Numbered from the stretch's first letter, positions 22,800 to 34,169 are shown. The stretch: 64,000 bases of DNA from Paragordius varius (GCA_964247055.1 OZ176050.1:13578001-13642000), one strand, 5' to 3'. A program made the numbers and translations. Notes: a model not told the origin generated them from the letters alone.

Positions 22800-23670
22800 C
22801 AGATGATTTTAATATCAGCTGTTTGTTTCAATCGTGATCTGGATTTGTCGCAATTTTGACTTTAGAAATCACAAAACTGATAAAATATAAGATATTTTAT
22901 AATACATAGGAACTAGGGTTGTGCATTTGACTGCTTTTTCAAAAATGTCCGGTACTCATTCAGAGGTCATGACCCTTATTACTTAAGTATATATCATGCA
23001 ATATTGCATGAAAATAATGTTAGAACAACACTTGTGTTTCACTAATCATGTTGTTTCTTAATTTTTTAATATACATTTTTGTGATATTTTTATTTACAAA
23101 TATTTTCAATCAAATTTAATCAATTTTTTTTCAAATAAATTTTGTCATATGTTTGTGGCCTTTTAAATCTTGAATTACATAGCTTTTAATACTGATATTT
23201 CATATAAAATTTTACATGGCTTGTTTTACACTTTCTTTCATCATTGAAATAGCCAATAAAAATTTTTTTCATTTTATTATTTAACATATATGGAATAATA
23301 TATTTTGCAAAGTGCTTGATTGTCTTGATTTTCGATATAACTGGATATGCTTAAATGCTAATGTTATAAGGATGCATGTTTAACAATTTTATATTGCTCT
23401 AACATATTTATATAAAAAACAATAAAATCTAACTATCTCTCTTCCAAAAAAAATTTACCACCAATTTTTCAAAAAACAGGTGTTTTTTAAAATGACCATG
23501 GTCAAAAATAAATGGTCACTGAGATGGTCATGGTCCGGTTAAATGAACGGGTCACGACTTGGTCAGCATAACCCTAATAGGAATAATGCTTGAAATTTTA
23601 ACTAAAATAACTTTCTAAACTGTGGTTAAAATTCAAAAATTAAACTCTGGGATATAAAAATATATCAAAA
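22800..23670. repeat. Family E repeat, split by the hAT insertion
   Basis: The left part has ATATCAGCTGTTTGTTTCAA, and the right part after the hAT has GAAATTTTAACTAAAATAAC. The same order (CAGCTGTT...TTTTAACTAAAATAA...) occurs at 41625, 44213 and 52193. Class unknown. Confidence 0.55.
22914..23576. mobile_element. Non-autonomous hAT element with 8-bp target duplication
   Basis: Ends TAGGGTTGTGC (left) and GCATAACCCTA (right) are inverted repeats. They are flanked by ATAGGAAC at 22906-22913 and ATAGGAAT at 23577-23584, an 8-bp duplication with one later change, as expected for hAT. It is 663 bp with no coding capacity. It interrupts a family-E repeat whose two halves resume on either side. 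Confidence 0.8.
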
Positions 23671-24062
23671 TGTAAACTAGGACAAAAAGTCATTATGTCA
23701 TGAGAATAATACCCATTTAAATATGGTCTAAGGTAAATTAATTATCTCAATTAAAAACACATTTCTAATAGTTCGGTGATGCTGATATGTTAAATTGAAT
23801 AAAATAAACGCTGATCGTTTAGATATAATTATATTATTAACAAGAATTAACTTAAATTTGAAAGCACGCCCTTTCAAATCTAGATTCTGCGGTTAAAATC
23901 TACCTCCATTGAAATATAGAGTAAAAGTGTTTAAATATTTTTATAAGTCTTCTTATACCCTTTGCACAATCCTTTAAAATAATATTAAACTTGTCATAAT
24001 ATAATTAAATTATTAAGCAAATATTCATTTTTCAAAAAACCTTTTTTAATGTCAAAATTTAC

Positions 24063-24149
24063 CTTACATATAAAATTTTTATCGCTCAGTCTTGTCTTTC
24101 TTTTTAACTTGCCCATAACGGGTCCAAAAATTAGACTTTCGGTGCCCAT
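24063..24149 (-). CDS. Candidate splice-bounded exon of unknown protein
   Basis: On the minus strand a 29-codon open block starting ATG (MGTESLIFGPVMGKLKRKTR, then LSDKNFICK) is preceded by a T-rich acceptor (TTTTTTAG) and followed by the donor GTAAATTTTG. An upstream ATG-led acidic stretch (MDLDSDDYFNYAYE, 24285-24326) lies on the same strand. I could not join them confidently, and no family is recognised. Confidence 0.25.
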
Positions 24150-24459
24150 CTAAAAAATAAAAATATTGATTTGCTTATCTGTAGTTTGTAATATATTTTG
24201 ATAATATTTTTTGGAGTGAAATACTTTTTTAATAATGTGGGCAAACTACCATTCTGATACACTATAAATGTGTATACTCGTAAGCATAATTAAAATAATC
24301 ATCAGAATCCAGATCCATCGATCTATAAAAAAAATATATATAGCATCAATATATTTTATTCATGGATACTGTATAAAACAACTAAAAATACAAAATTTGC
24401 TGCAAAATGTATTTCTAAATTAAAATAACAATTGCCGTACTCTTTAACGATTGTCTCGC

Positions 24460-25230
24460 ATGGAAAATCTCACAAAACTCGGTAATTTTTGTGTTAAAAC
24501 CATTCCTAATCGCAAATTATATTCTATAAAATCCGATATCATTGATTTTGATGACACCAAAGATGTATATGCCAACATGGAATCTGGGTTCAAATCTGCT
24601 GATCGTATCAATATCAAACTATTGTGCGATATTGAAACCAAAAAAGTATACGAATGTACAATGAAAATTAATGACTGTTTTTCTTTTGATCCTGGCGATA
24701 CGTTTGCTATATTAGTTGCGAATAGTGTCGATGAAATAACCTACGTATTAAATCGCTTAAATCTTTTGCATAAGGCTGACCAAAAAATAACCATTACATA
24801 TAATAATCAAAATGTGCCACAAACTTTTGAAAATACCGTATTTTGCCATACTCTTTGGCATTTCCTTAGCAATATATATGATATAAGGTGTATACCCAAA
24901 AAAGTTATATCCATTTCTAAAATTAGCTCTTTTTACGTGATTTAATTGAATTTACCTCGAATTTGGCAGAAAAAACACGTTTACAACAATTATGTAGTCG
25001 AGAAGGTGCATTAGAGTATGAAACTTGTATTCGACAACAAAACGTTACTTTTCTTCATATTCTTAAAGCATTTCCTTCATGTCAACCAACTCTGGAATGT
25101 CTTATAAGTATTATCCTTATGCATATTTCTAATTATTAATGTTTAAAATCTGTTTAGTTTAGAATAGACACAGTTTTTTTGTATTAATTTGAACAATCAA
25201 AATTTTTTAATGCAACTCAAAAATCAAATT

Positions 25231-25268
<38 letters not shown>

Positions 25269-28200
25269 AAAACCGCTTGTATTAAATTATATATGACTAT
25301 TGTTTGCACACTGCACAAAAACGGTTTCATTTTCTATGTCTGATTCAATGTTAAATAATTAAATAATTTAACCATTATATTTCGTAAATTTATTATTATT
25401 TAATTACGCTTTTCCTTATTATTTGATAGATCATTTACCATTTTTACAACCGCGGGCCTATTCAATCATTAAGTAGGTAATAAGAATTATATTAGTATAT
25501 ATTTATATTCATATAATATAGTAATGTAATTTTTCAATTTGTTATTAATCAAAAAGCTCACCTTTAGAAAACACAGATAATAATGATAAAATTAAAACGA
25601 TAAAATTTGCCTTCACTTTGGTTTCAATTAAACCGGATATTTGGTTTGCCGAACAGAGGTATGGTCTTTGTACCGGATACCTTAAATCATTGTCTGATAA
25701 AGATCCTGAAATTAATATAACTTCAACACTTAAAGTATATCATAAAATATTTCATTTTTTGAAAATGTAACTACAACTGTTTTTACTTTCCGGTTTCATA
25801 TAATATATATTTTGGGAAAAAGCGCTGGTGTTTAAAATGTTAGTTTTAGTGTTAAAGAATTTCTTTCTCACAAAGTTTGATTCGATTCTAACTCCATTGA
25901 GTATATTTTGAAAATTTGGTCCATTCTATTAAATGTTTATAATAGCCTTGATAATATATATACTTCACCTAAATTCTTATGATATGCTACTTTGTTACTT
26001 AAATGCCGTATTTTGTATTAAAAATTAAAAAACTTTGGTTTTAAAACGGTTCCTAAGGTTTAATCAATACTTATATAAATTATTTATGTTTTTTTAGTAT
26101 ACATTCAAGATTTTTTGATTTTTTTTATCCAAATATTTTAAATTAATATTATTTTATATAAAATTTTATTCATTTATATATATACCTATCTAGATTTTTA
26201 AACGGAAAAATGATTATTTCAAGTTGCCTTTACCACCATTGAATGGCGAACACAAAAAACAAACCCTAATATTTTTAGCTCCTGGGGTTGGGGTTGCACC
26301 CTACCTTTCTTTCTTGCAACACTTAAATAAATTACAAGAAAATGATAATAAATTGTCAAATATGTTCAACAATGACAATATTACTATTAATGAATGGTTA
26401 AATAATTTAGAAGTTTGGTTATTTTATGGTTGTCGCAATTTTGCCCAAGATTTTATTTACAAGTATATATATATATATATATATATATATAAGAGAAAAA
26501 GTAGCTTCAAAAAATATTTTACAGTAAATTGAAAAGTAAACATTAAAATATAAAGACAAAAATTTTTTTCTAAAAGACAACCATCTTTTTAAACCTTCAT
26601 AATTTTTTAAATATAACTCATTGTTTAAAACTCCTCTATGAAATTGAAATGTTTATTGGCAACATAATCAATTACATGTTATACGATTGTTATGAAAGTA
26701 GGATTTGAAATAGTATAATTATCTTTTGAAAAAATGTAGGTCCTTATTTATAATTTTACTTTTTGTCCGTATAATCTAAATTTTTACTCAAATATAATCC
26801 ATTAATAAAAATTATCGACTATTCACATTAGAAAGGACTTGGAAACATTGTTCTTTGGCGATTCCGAGTGCAAGCCTTTGAATTGTTTTACAAGGGTTTA
26901 TCTATCCTTTTCCCGGCCCGCTTCATTTGATAGCCAACGTGTAAAGACTGAGACAAATGGTTTTTTTTAGTTTATTCAAAAATTTTTTGAAAAAAAATTA
27001 ATTTACAATATACCATTTACACTTCAATTTTACCCTCAAACAATTCAGCGTTCTATTATAAATCAATTATGAATATGAAATGTATCTTTGTGGCATAGTT
27101 TATTTTCATTTATATTAAAATTTTAAACAAAATTTATTTTTTTAAAATAAAAAAAAACATTGAATAATTTTTAAACTTAATTAACACATAATTTATTTTA
27201 GGGTGAATTCGATGTGTAAATGGAATATATTATATACCACTGTGCGCAAAAAAGGGGGGTAAAAAATCGAACATGAGTTTTGAGAATCATAAGAAATCCC
27301 TTGGTAAATGAGACCCCAAAAATTTAGGGGCAAAAATGCGCCCCAAAATGGAAATATTCCATTTTTTCATTTTTGACTAAAAATAGATTTTTGTCACTTA
27401 ATGAGCAAACACGATAAAACTTTTATATATTATATAAAACCTAATATATTCTTAAGAAAAATACATAAAATTATTTTAAAGTATCAATAAATTTATTAAT
27501 TCCACAAAAATAGAAATTGGTAAATTTTGTGACATTGTTAAATATGTTAAATAAAATTATTTGTAAAAACTCCATATTGTTTTATTATTTAAGTGTATGA
27601 CTTATATTAAACATACCAAAGAGTTGGTATGTTTAATAAAGGCTATGTATCTCTTTAAGTCCCTTTTGGAGTATTTTCGTTATTTTTATTTTATTTTCCT
27701 CACATGCTTCTCATTGTTTCATAACAACATAAAGCCGCAGTTTTCAAATGCGAATACAGAAAAAACCAGCAAAACTCCAAAATTATGGATTTCCCATTAC
27801 ATTACTTCGGAAAAATGTTTATATGCTATTTAATGTATAGATAATAAATTTAATTAAAGACCTTTTGATATGCAGAAGGCAGCACCAGAAATATAAATAG
27901 CTTTATTTGCTAATCAAATAGTTACCTCTATATACAATATATATATTAAGGAAAATTCTATTTGTAAAGAATAGTATTAATGGCCGTTTCTTCATATAAT
28001 TTTAGTTACAAAATATAATTATCCCTGCACCAAAATTATTCTGACATTTTTTAATAATATACTTTTTGAAACTCTATTGCTCAAATTGTAAATCAAACAA
28101 AAGTCCAAAACGGCAATTATTACGATTATATATATTGAAAAATTGATAATAGATGGATTTGATTCTTATTCAATATAATTTTTAGCTTTTTTTTACATCC

Positions 28201-31200
28201 AAGAATATATATTTAGGTTTCTTTAAAATTTTAAAATAAAAATGTTCCTTTTGGTCTTACCAAGATATTGTCAAATACAAACTTCGTTTGCAAAAATTGC
28301 TCTTGCAACATCTCTTCAAACACTCCCAACCATTCGATACACAATGAATTTGATTATGAAACAGTTGTTCAATTCAAATATCTAAGTAACTGAGGCTATC
28401 AAAGATAGAATAATCACACAAACATGGAAAAGCTACCATGCACTCAAACAAACATATTATAAATAATAAATAAACCCAGCTAAAAACCAAAGGACAACTC
28501 TACTGTACAGTTAAAAGACCGATGTGTTGACATACGCCTTAGAGTGTTGGCCAATGTTAATAACTTAATTGTTTTTGTTAACTTAAACTCAATTGACCTT
28601 TTTATATTAGTTAACTAATGAAAATATAATATTATGCATAAGTTATTAAACATAACAGCCAATGACGGCAACAAACTGTAAAACATTACAATTTTCTGAA
28701 TGTAAAATATTAAACACAATCCTATTTGCTCAATTACTATATAGTTGTAATACATTTGACCCTTTCGTTATGTTAAATATCCCAAACATCGAACAAATTC
28801 TAAAGATAAACCGCTCGGGATATGCAGGCCATATCCACCGGCGTCCACCCTTACAATACAAGCTTAACTACACCGCTTCAACAAGACATAATAGGGGCCA
28901 CCCTTTAAAGATTGGTCAAAAACATAAATGTAGATATGATGATTCCCAACTTAAACATTAATGATGCACTTGATCGCACTTTTTGGAGAAAAAAAATACG
29001 ACGAGCTTCAAATCTGAAGATAGTCTAACCCAACGACAACACTTCAAATACATATAAGAATTTCAATTTATTTATACACAATGAATACATTATTTAGATA
29101 TAAAATGATTCCAATAGTATTCACCAATCATATGGAAATTATTGGAACTATATAGTTTTTTTCGATATGTTTGAGCGTTTGATGGAACCGTTCTCCATGC
29201 TGGTCTGTAGCCCTCCACCGGGGGAATTTGTCCACAAGATGTAGTTTTATGGATATATTAGCCCCGAAAAAAAAATAAATAACATTAAATGTTATAGATA
29301 ATTCTTTAAAAATCAAATATTTACCTAGGACTTTAAAGGAGTAGTCTACTACTTCTGCTCCTAGAGAGACATAACCTATAGATTTAAAATTTCTCGAAAA
29401 TTCTATGCTGAAAGTTTTAAATGCATTAAATGCTCTTTTTTTAACAGGATTCATTATGTTGTAAAAGGCCTTCGATTCAAATAATCTTTCTATTTGAGGT
29501 CCAGTTAAATATCCTGCCGACAATTTGATTGGATTGATTTTAAATATATTTAAATTAAATAAATAGGCTGGTCCTGCCTTATTCATAAATTATAAAAGTT
29601 CGGGCTAGACCCAATTATATATGCAAGGGAGGTATATCATGTTATCCATATAAGTCAATGGAATTCTGTCGCTTGTACCTTGTATTTTAGGTTTAAACAT
29701 ACCTATAACATCATCCGTTCTAGGATAGTATAAATGGTGTGGATTATAATGGTTTCCTTTATTTCTAGATTGCATGAGGCAAAAAAGACAGGCGTACGTA
29801 GGGTACCCGCCTTTCAAACCGCGGCATATGGATAAAAACAAAAAATTATTTAATGTCATACTTTATAATCAGCAATCAAGGAGTAGTGATTGCGATTCGG
29901 ACATCTATCCAACATTTTTTTATAAAGATTATAAGTTTCCTTATCCCCATATAGTTTAGCTTTATAGGCTAGGATAATGGGTGGGTATTTAGATTCCTTA
30001 TTAAGCAATATGATTTTATAAAACTATTCTAATAAATTAATAAATAAATTTATTCACTTCATTAGCATGTATAAAAATCGTCCAATCTCTATCATCTGTA
30101 TATAGCTGATTGCCAATTTATCAATCAAAGCTGGTAGATCAATACAATATGCTATATTGTTTTCACATTTAAAATGTTTTCGTTGTCTGTATTGACTTCC
30201 CAAGCCTCTCCTGAAAGAGATTTTAATGGACTTAATAAAACATTCCCAAGACGATGCTAATATATAATTTAATCATAGACTTTATTCCGATCGAAGATGC
30301 TAATATTGAATCAAAATGCTCTTCTGAGCTGAGTAATATAGTCAAGTCCGCAAGACTAAGTATTAAGCAAACCGGAATACTGACAGAAAAAATTATTAAT
30401 ATGAAGGTGAATATTGATGTGAAAATATAGGTAAATACAGAAAACGAAAACATCATAAATGTAAAAACAATATAGCATATTGTATTGTTCTGTCAGCTTT
30501 GATTGATAAATTGGCAATCAGCTATATAGATAGATGAAAGGGATTGGACGATTTTTATAGATGCTAATGAAGTAATTAAATTTATTAATTTATTAGAATA
30601 GTTACAAAATCATATTGCTCAATAAGGAATCTAAATACCCGCCCACCCATTATCCTAGCCTATAAAGCTAAATTATATGGGGATAAAGAAAACTATGATC
30701 TACATAAAAAAAAATGTTGGAAAAGTGTCAAATCGCAATCATTACTCCTTGATTGCTGATTATAAAGTATGACATTAAATAATTTTTAGTTTTTATCCAT
30801 ATGCCGCGGTTTGAAAGGCGGGTACCCTACGTAAGCCTTCTTTTTTGCCTCTATAAATCCCGAAATATGTTGACACTATCTTGGTAAGACCGGAACATAT
30901 TTATTTTAAAATTTTATAGAAACCTAATTATTTATTCTTGGATGAAAAAGCTAAAAATTATATTGAATAAAAATCAAATCCATTTTTCATCAGTTTTTCA
31001 ATATATATATATATAATCGTAATAATTGTTTAATTTACAATTTGAGCAATAGAGTTTCTGAAAGTAGATTATTAAAAAATGTCAGAATAATTCTATTTTG
31101 TAACTAAAATCATATGAAGAAAATATACGTGAAACTCAATCTGTCATTAATATTATTCTTACAAATAGAATTACCCTTAATAAGCTATTTATATTTTCGG

Positions 31201-33881
31201 TGCTGCCATTCTTAAAATCAAAAGGTCTTTAATTAAATTTATTATTTATAGTTTAAATAGTATATAAAGAATTTTCCGAAGTAATGTAATGGGAATTTAT
31301 TAATTTTGGAGTTTTGCTGGTTTTTTTTGCATTCGCATTATTGAGGCTTTATGTTGTTATGAAACAATGAGAAGGATGTGAGGAAAATGAAATAAAAATA
31401 ACGAAAATACTCCAAAAAATACAAATTTTTGAGGGACTTAAAAAGATACAAAGCCTTTACTAGACACACCAACTCTTTGATATGTTTAATATAAGTCATA
31501 AACTTAAATAATAATAACAATATGGAGTTTTTACATATAATTTTATTTAACATATTTCGACAATGTCATAAAATTTACAAATTTTTATTTTTGTGGAATT
31601 AAAAAATTTATTGCTACTTTAAAATAATTTTATTTATTTTTCTTAAGAATATATTATGTTTTATATAGTATATAAAAGTTCTATCGTGTTTTCTTAATAA
31701 CTTTAAAAAATATGGGCAAAAATTTATTTCTAGTCAAAAATAAAAAAATGGAAGATTTCCATTTTGAGGCGCATTTTTGCCCCTAAATTTTTGGAATTTC
31801 TAATTTCCAAAGGATTTCTTATTATTCTAGATAAAACTCATGTTCGTTTATTTTTTTGTGCTCACTTTGTACTAAACATAACAAAAAATAAATGATGGCT
31901 AAGCATTTGATAAGTTTAATAATCATTATATCATTTAGATATTTTATTAGAAAGGAAAGTTGCATGTTAGTTGTTTCATTTTATTACCAAAATTTAAATT
32001 ATATTTAAATAAGTTGAGCAATAATGTTTTAAGTCAACTTTTAAAACGTTACAGAAAAATAGTGAAGTTCATGGAAAAAGTATGTGATTTAATTAGCTTT
32101 AACATAGCTAAAATTCAAAAACATGATTTTTTAATAAATAATTTTTTAAGTCCAATTGAATAAAAAGTAAATTAGGAACTTTTTCGAATGATATGCTTTA
32201 TAAGTTTCTTATTTTATTTAATTTTAGTGTTAAATGCAATCAACGGTATCTCTAACGACACAATTAATATTGTTGAGGATAAATACAATGACCTTATAAC
32301 CCCTCCTCCGATTGAAAATAGTCAATATGTTTGTTACGATAGGATGAATTTAACAAGTTAGTAATAAATTTTAATCAATTATTATAACATATATTTACAT
32401 TTCACTTATGCTTAAATTTTATATATATAAGGTGATCATTTTGAACCTTGCGCTAATTATCCCAAATACATTCAAGACAATTTAAAGTTAGCATCACATG
32501 AAATTATACCAAAGTTAATTGATGGTACTGCCAAGATATATCTTACGGGAGATGCTAAAGGGATAAGTGCGTCCATCAAAAAATGTTTGACACAAATGTT
32601 TTTGGAGGACAAAAATTTAAGTTTGCTACATTCAAATATTATTTTTATCTAAATCATCAGGGGGTGTTCAATACAAAAATGGCTTCGCTGGTCGCATATG
32701 CAAATTATATGGGCATTAACACATATTTTATAAAATGAGAGGCGTGATGGTATAGTAGGTAGGGCGCCGGACTCTTACACTGCGTGCCAGAGTTCGAACT
32801 CCGAAAATACGCAATTTTTTCATCATCACTGTCAGCCCTGGGCAAACGAGTGTTTAAAGCCTTGACAAGTTCGGATACAATTTAAGTCTTTACCCTTTAA
32901 TAATAAAAAAGGAAAAAAGAGACTTTAAACTGTTTATTTTTTATTAGATCTCTTACATAAAACTATAAAAACTACCATGTATTTATTGAACAATTTTTTG
33001 CAAGTTTTTGCCAAAATTCGGAATGATATATTCAGTAAATTGTTTAAGGAATTCAATTTTACTTGGATTTCGTTACATTTTGTATTTGAACTCGCGGGCT
33101 GAAAAATATTTCGGAGGGCTGCGTATCGACGCCCTAATATTAGATAGTAATCTGCTTTAACACTTCGATTCAAATTGGGGTATATGAATACCCCAGTCTA
33201 AATTTAAATTAATATTTTTAAAAAACTACTGAAGGAAACGGTCCCAATTTAAATTTATGCTTCTATCCTGATAAATATTATATAAATATGCCAAAATATC
33301 TTGATAAGATTTTGTTTTGAAAAAAAAAGCTTCATCTCAAACTACTTCGACGCCATTTTTATTTTACAAAATTTTTGCAAAATATCGTCTTTATTTGATT
33401 TTATGGGTAAAACTAAAGCTAATTTTTTATATAAATTACATCTAACATTGATAAATAAGAAAAAGCGGTTTAGTTTGTATAATTTTTCAATTTTACAATT
33501 TGACACATGTCACGTTGACGAAATTTTTACCTTTCGGTTTTAGCTTAAAATAAGTTCTATCAAGTATTTTTAAATAAATTTTTTATATATTTCGGTTTAT
33601 TAATGTTAGATAAGTGCAAAATTTTGCCATGGTTTTGATTCCTTATATATTTTTTAAAGAATTTAATTTTAAACAGGCCTGGGGTATCCAACTACCCCAA
33701 TTTGAATCGAAGGACTAAAATGAGTGTGTTGTATCCAAGTGTTAAAATAATATATTAACAAAGGTGACATAGATATATAATTTTTTTTATTTGCTATACA
33801 GATTGGTCGGAGAAAGAATGCGCAAATTTCGTTAAAAAAATGCAAGTGGAACATCAATTTTTGGAAGATACATGGATATAA
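24460..33881 (+). CDS. MTRR: Methionine synthase reductase, FAD/NADPH module only
   Basis: Diflavin-reductase family enzyme; full-length MTRR passes electrons from NADPH through FAD and FMN to reactivate cobalamin-dependent methionine synthase. Exons 24460-24903, 24927-25107, 25430-25472, 25557-25734, 26194-26462, 26832-26959, 32432-32620 and 33802-33881 give 503 aa in frame. FAD site: FDPGDTFAILVANS, the MTRR-typical IPKKLFLRDLIEFTS, AFPSCQP and LQPRAYS (R-x-Y-S). NADPH site: APGVGVAPYLSFLQ, LFYGCR, YIQDN and IYLTGDAKG, where Thr replaces the usual Cys. The C-terminal EDTWI keeps the penultimate aromatic. The known architecture has an N-terminal flavodoxin of about 150-190 aa, and I see none between 21254 and 24460. 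Intron 1 is 23 nt, while intron 6 (26960-32431) holds a large transposon. Start is the first ATG with no upstream acceptor close by. Confidence 0.92.
26521..26789. mobile_element. MITE family A, copy 6 (MTRR intron 5)
   Basis: CAGTAAATTGAAAAGTAAAC, ATAAAGACAAAAATTTTTTT, to TTTTGTCCGTATAATCTAAA, then TTTTTACT. The same intron begins with a (TA)n run at 26463-26490 that starts exactly at the donor GT. Confidence 0.65.
27003..27228. mobile_element. MITE family B, copy 7, shortened (MTRR intron 6)
   Basis: ATATACCATTTACACTTCAA at the left and GAATTCGATGTGTAAATGGA at the right. The 21-bp motif is reduced to one copy per end. Confidence 0.6.
28290..29040 (+). mobile_element. LINE fragment: C-terminal end of a non-LTR retrotransposon polyprotein
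   Basis: Plus-strand reading gives the familiar post-reverse-transcriptase tail. It has NEFDYETVVQFKYLS (consensus V-x-x-F-x-YLG), the Y-A-x-x-C/E-W-type segment, RSGYAGHIHRRPP (consensus R-W/Y-x-GH-V-x-R-x-P) and a closing FWRKKIRRASNLK (consensus W-R-x-x-V-x-x-A). Several stops and shifts show it is dead. It sits in the part of the palindrome's left arm that the right arm lacks, so it inserted after, or was lost from, one arm. Confidence 0.7.
29128..29859 (-). pseudogene. Remnant of an uncharacterised transposon-linked protein family
   Basis: Minus-strand frames contain GLKGGYPTYACLFCLMQSRN, DRIPLTYMDNMIYLP, LTGPQIERL and DQHGERFHQTLKHIEKNY. They align in order with a repetitive family I remember from arthropod, hydrozoan and other invertebrate genomes, with signatures G-L-x-G-G-Y-T-K-x-x-C-F-L-C-x-W-D-S-R, V-G-P-Q-I and D-E-x-GERFHQD-I-x-x-M-E-x-x-Y. 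Its upstream part continues into the palindrome inner arm (DWTIFIHANEVNKF ... ILAYKAKLYGDKETYNLYKK). Function unknown. The element is broken. Confidence 0.6.
32188..32361 (+). CDS. Short ORF with signal-peptide-like start inside MTRR intron 6
   Basis: A 57-codon frame: MICFISFLFYLILVLNAING, then polar residues with PPPIENSQYVCYDRMNLTS and a stop. The first 20 residues are a textbook hydrophobic leader. A GT at 32357 would splice in phase 1 to MTRR exon 7 at 32432, in frame (NLT-S-DHFEPC). It could be an alternative first exon, a transposon piece or chance. No family recognised. Confidence 0.25.
   Translation: MICFISFLFYLILVLNAINGISNDTINIVEDKYNDLITPPPIENSQYVCYDRMNLTS
32655..33140. mobile_element. 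hAT-like MITE (family H, copy 2), interrupted by a tRNA-derived insert
   Basis: Left: GGGTGTTCAATACAAAAATG, then GCTTCGCTGGTCGCAT. Right: GCGGGCTGAAAAATATTTCG, then GAGGGCTGCGTATCGACGCC. Middle: TTTTTGCCAAAATTCGGAAT. The segment of about 32742-32930 is absent from the other copies. In MTRR intron 7. Confidence 0.6.
32742..32930 (+). mobile_element. tRNA-derived SINE or tRNA pseudogene
   Basis: The head GCGTGATGGTATAGTAGGTA ... AGTTCGAACTCC ... TACGC has a good box A (TGGTATAGTAGG) and box B (GAGTTCGAACTC), and its termini pair imperfectly (GCGT/ACGC). The anticodon arm does not pair well, so it is not a working tRNA. An unrelated tail of about 110 bp follows, ending in A-rich sequence. It is inserted into the hAT-like MITE. 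Only one copy is in the window, so SINE status rests on structure. Confidence 0.55.
33161..33741. mobile_element. piggyBac-like MITE (family D, copy 2), TTAA-flanked
   Basis: Flanked by TTAA (33157-33160 and 33742-33745). It runs CACTTCGATTCAAATTGGGG ... to ... CCCCAATTTGAATCGAAG ... GTATCCAAGTG. Inverted orientation relative to 22219-22768 and slightly longer. In MTRR intron 7, 60 bp before the last exon. Confidence 0.75.
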
Positions 33882-34169
33882 TGACATATATTATCATGAA
33901 ATAACTATGATATAGCAATATATTGTTTTTCTGTCAATTAAATATATATATGGTTTATTGACGAGATTAAGATCAATCCTTTGCGGATAAATTTTTAGAG
34001 CATATATTTGGAATCTAGAAAATTTTATTTGTTACATTTAACCTTATATTCGTAAACGAAGTAAATCATTGCAATTGAATAACATTTGGTTTTCTTTCAT
34101 CGATCCATTACTTTCTTTCTTGGCTTTGATTTGGGGGAGAGAATTATGCTTACAATTCAGCATAAATAT

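Larger units (their letters stand above)
27240..31865. mobile_element. Large palindromic DNA element with about 1-kb inverted arms, broken
   Basis: Outer arms 27240-28275 and 30868-31862 are inverted copies. Examples are GGGGCAAAAATGCGCC against GGCGCATTTTTGCCCC, and TTGTTTCATAACAACATAAA against its inverse near 31350. Inner arms 29772-30200 and 30440-30850 are also inverted copies (GGGTACCCGCCTTTCAAACC against its inverse near 30815). The left arm alone has an extra 28276-29771. The ends read GTGCGCAAAAAA and TTTTTTTGTGCTCAC. It encodes pieces of a transposon-linked protein family (see 29128-29859) and lies wholly within MTRR intron 6. Broken in many places; class not settled. Confidence 0.7.

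Noticed and set aside
24444-24641. Minus-strand ORF opposite MTRR exon 1
   Set aside because: Shadow of the MTRR coding exon in another frame.
30232-30456. Hydrophobic minus-strand ORF of 74 codons as a membrane gene
   Set aside because: It is the spacer of the palindromic transposon; the plus strand carries the family-consistent reading, so this frame is probably a shadow.
32432-32620. A lipase-like motif (IYLTGDAKGISASI) suggesting a catalytically dead class-3 lipase
   Set aside because: The segment joins in frame to MTRR exon 6 and matches the diflavin-reductase YxQDN ... GDAK region, so it is MTRR exon 7.
32742-32815. Functional tRNA gene
   Set aside because: Boxes A and B are good, but the anticodon stem does not pair and a non-tRNA tail follows; it is treated as tRNA-derived.
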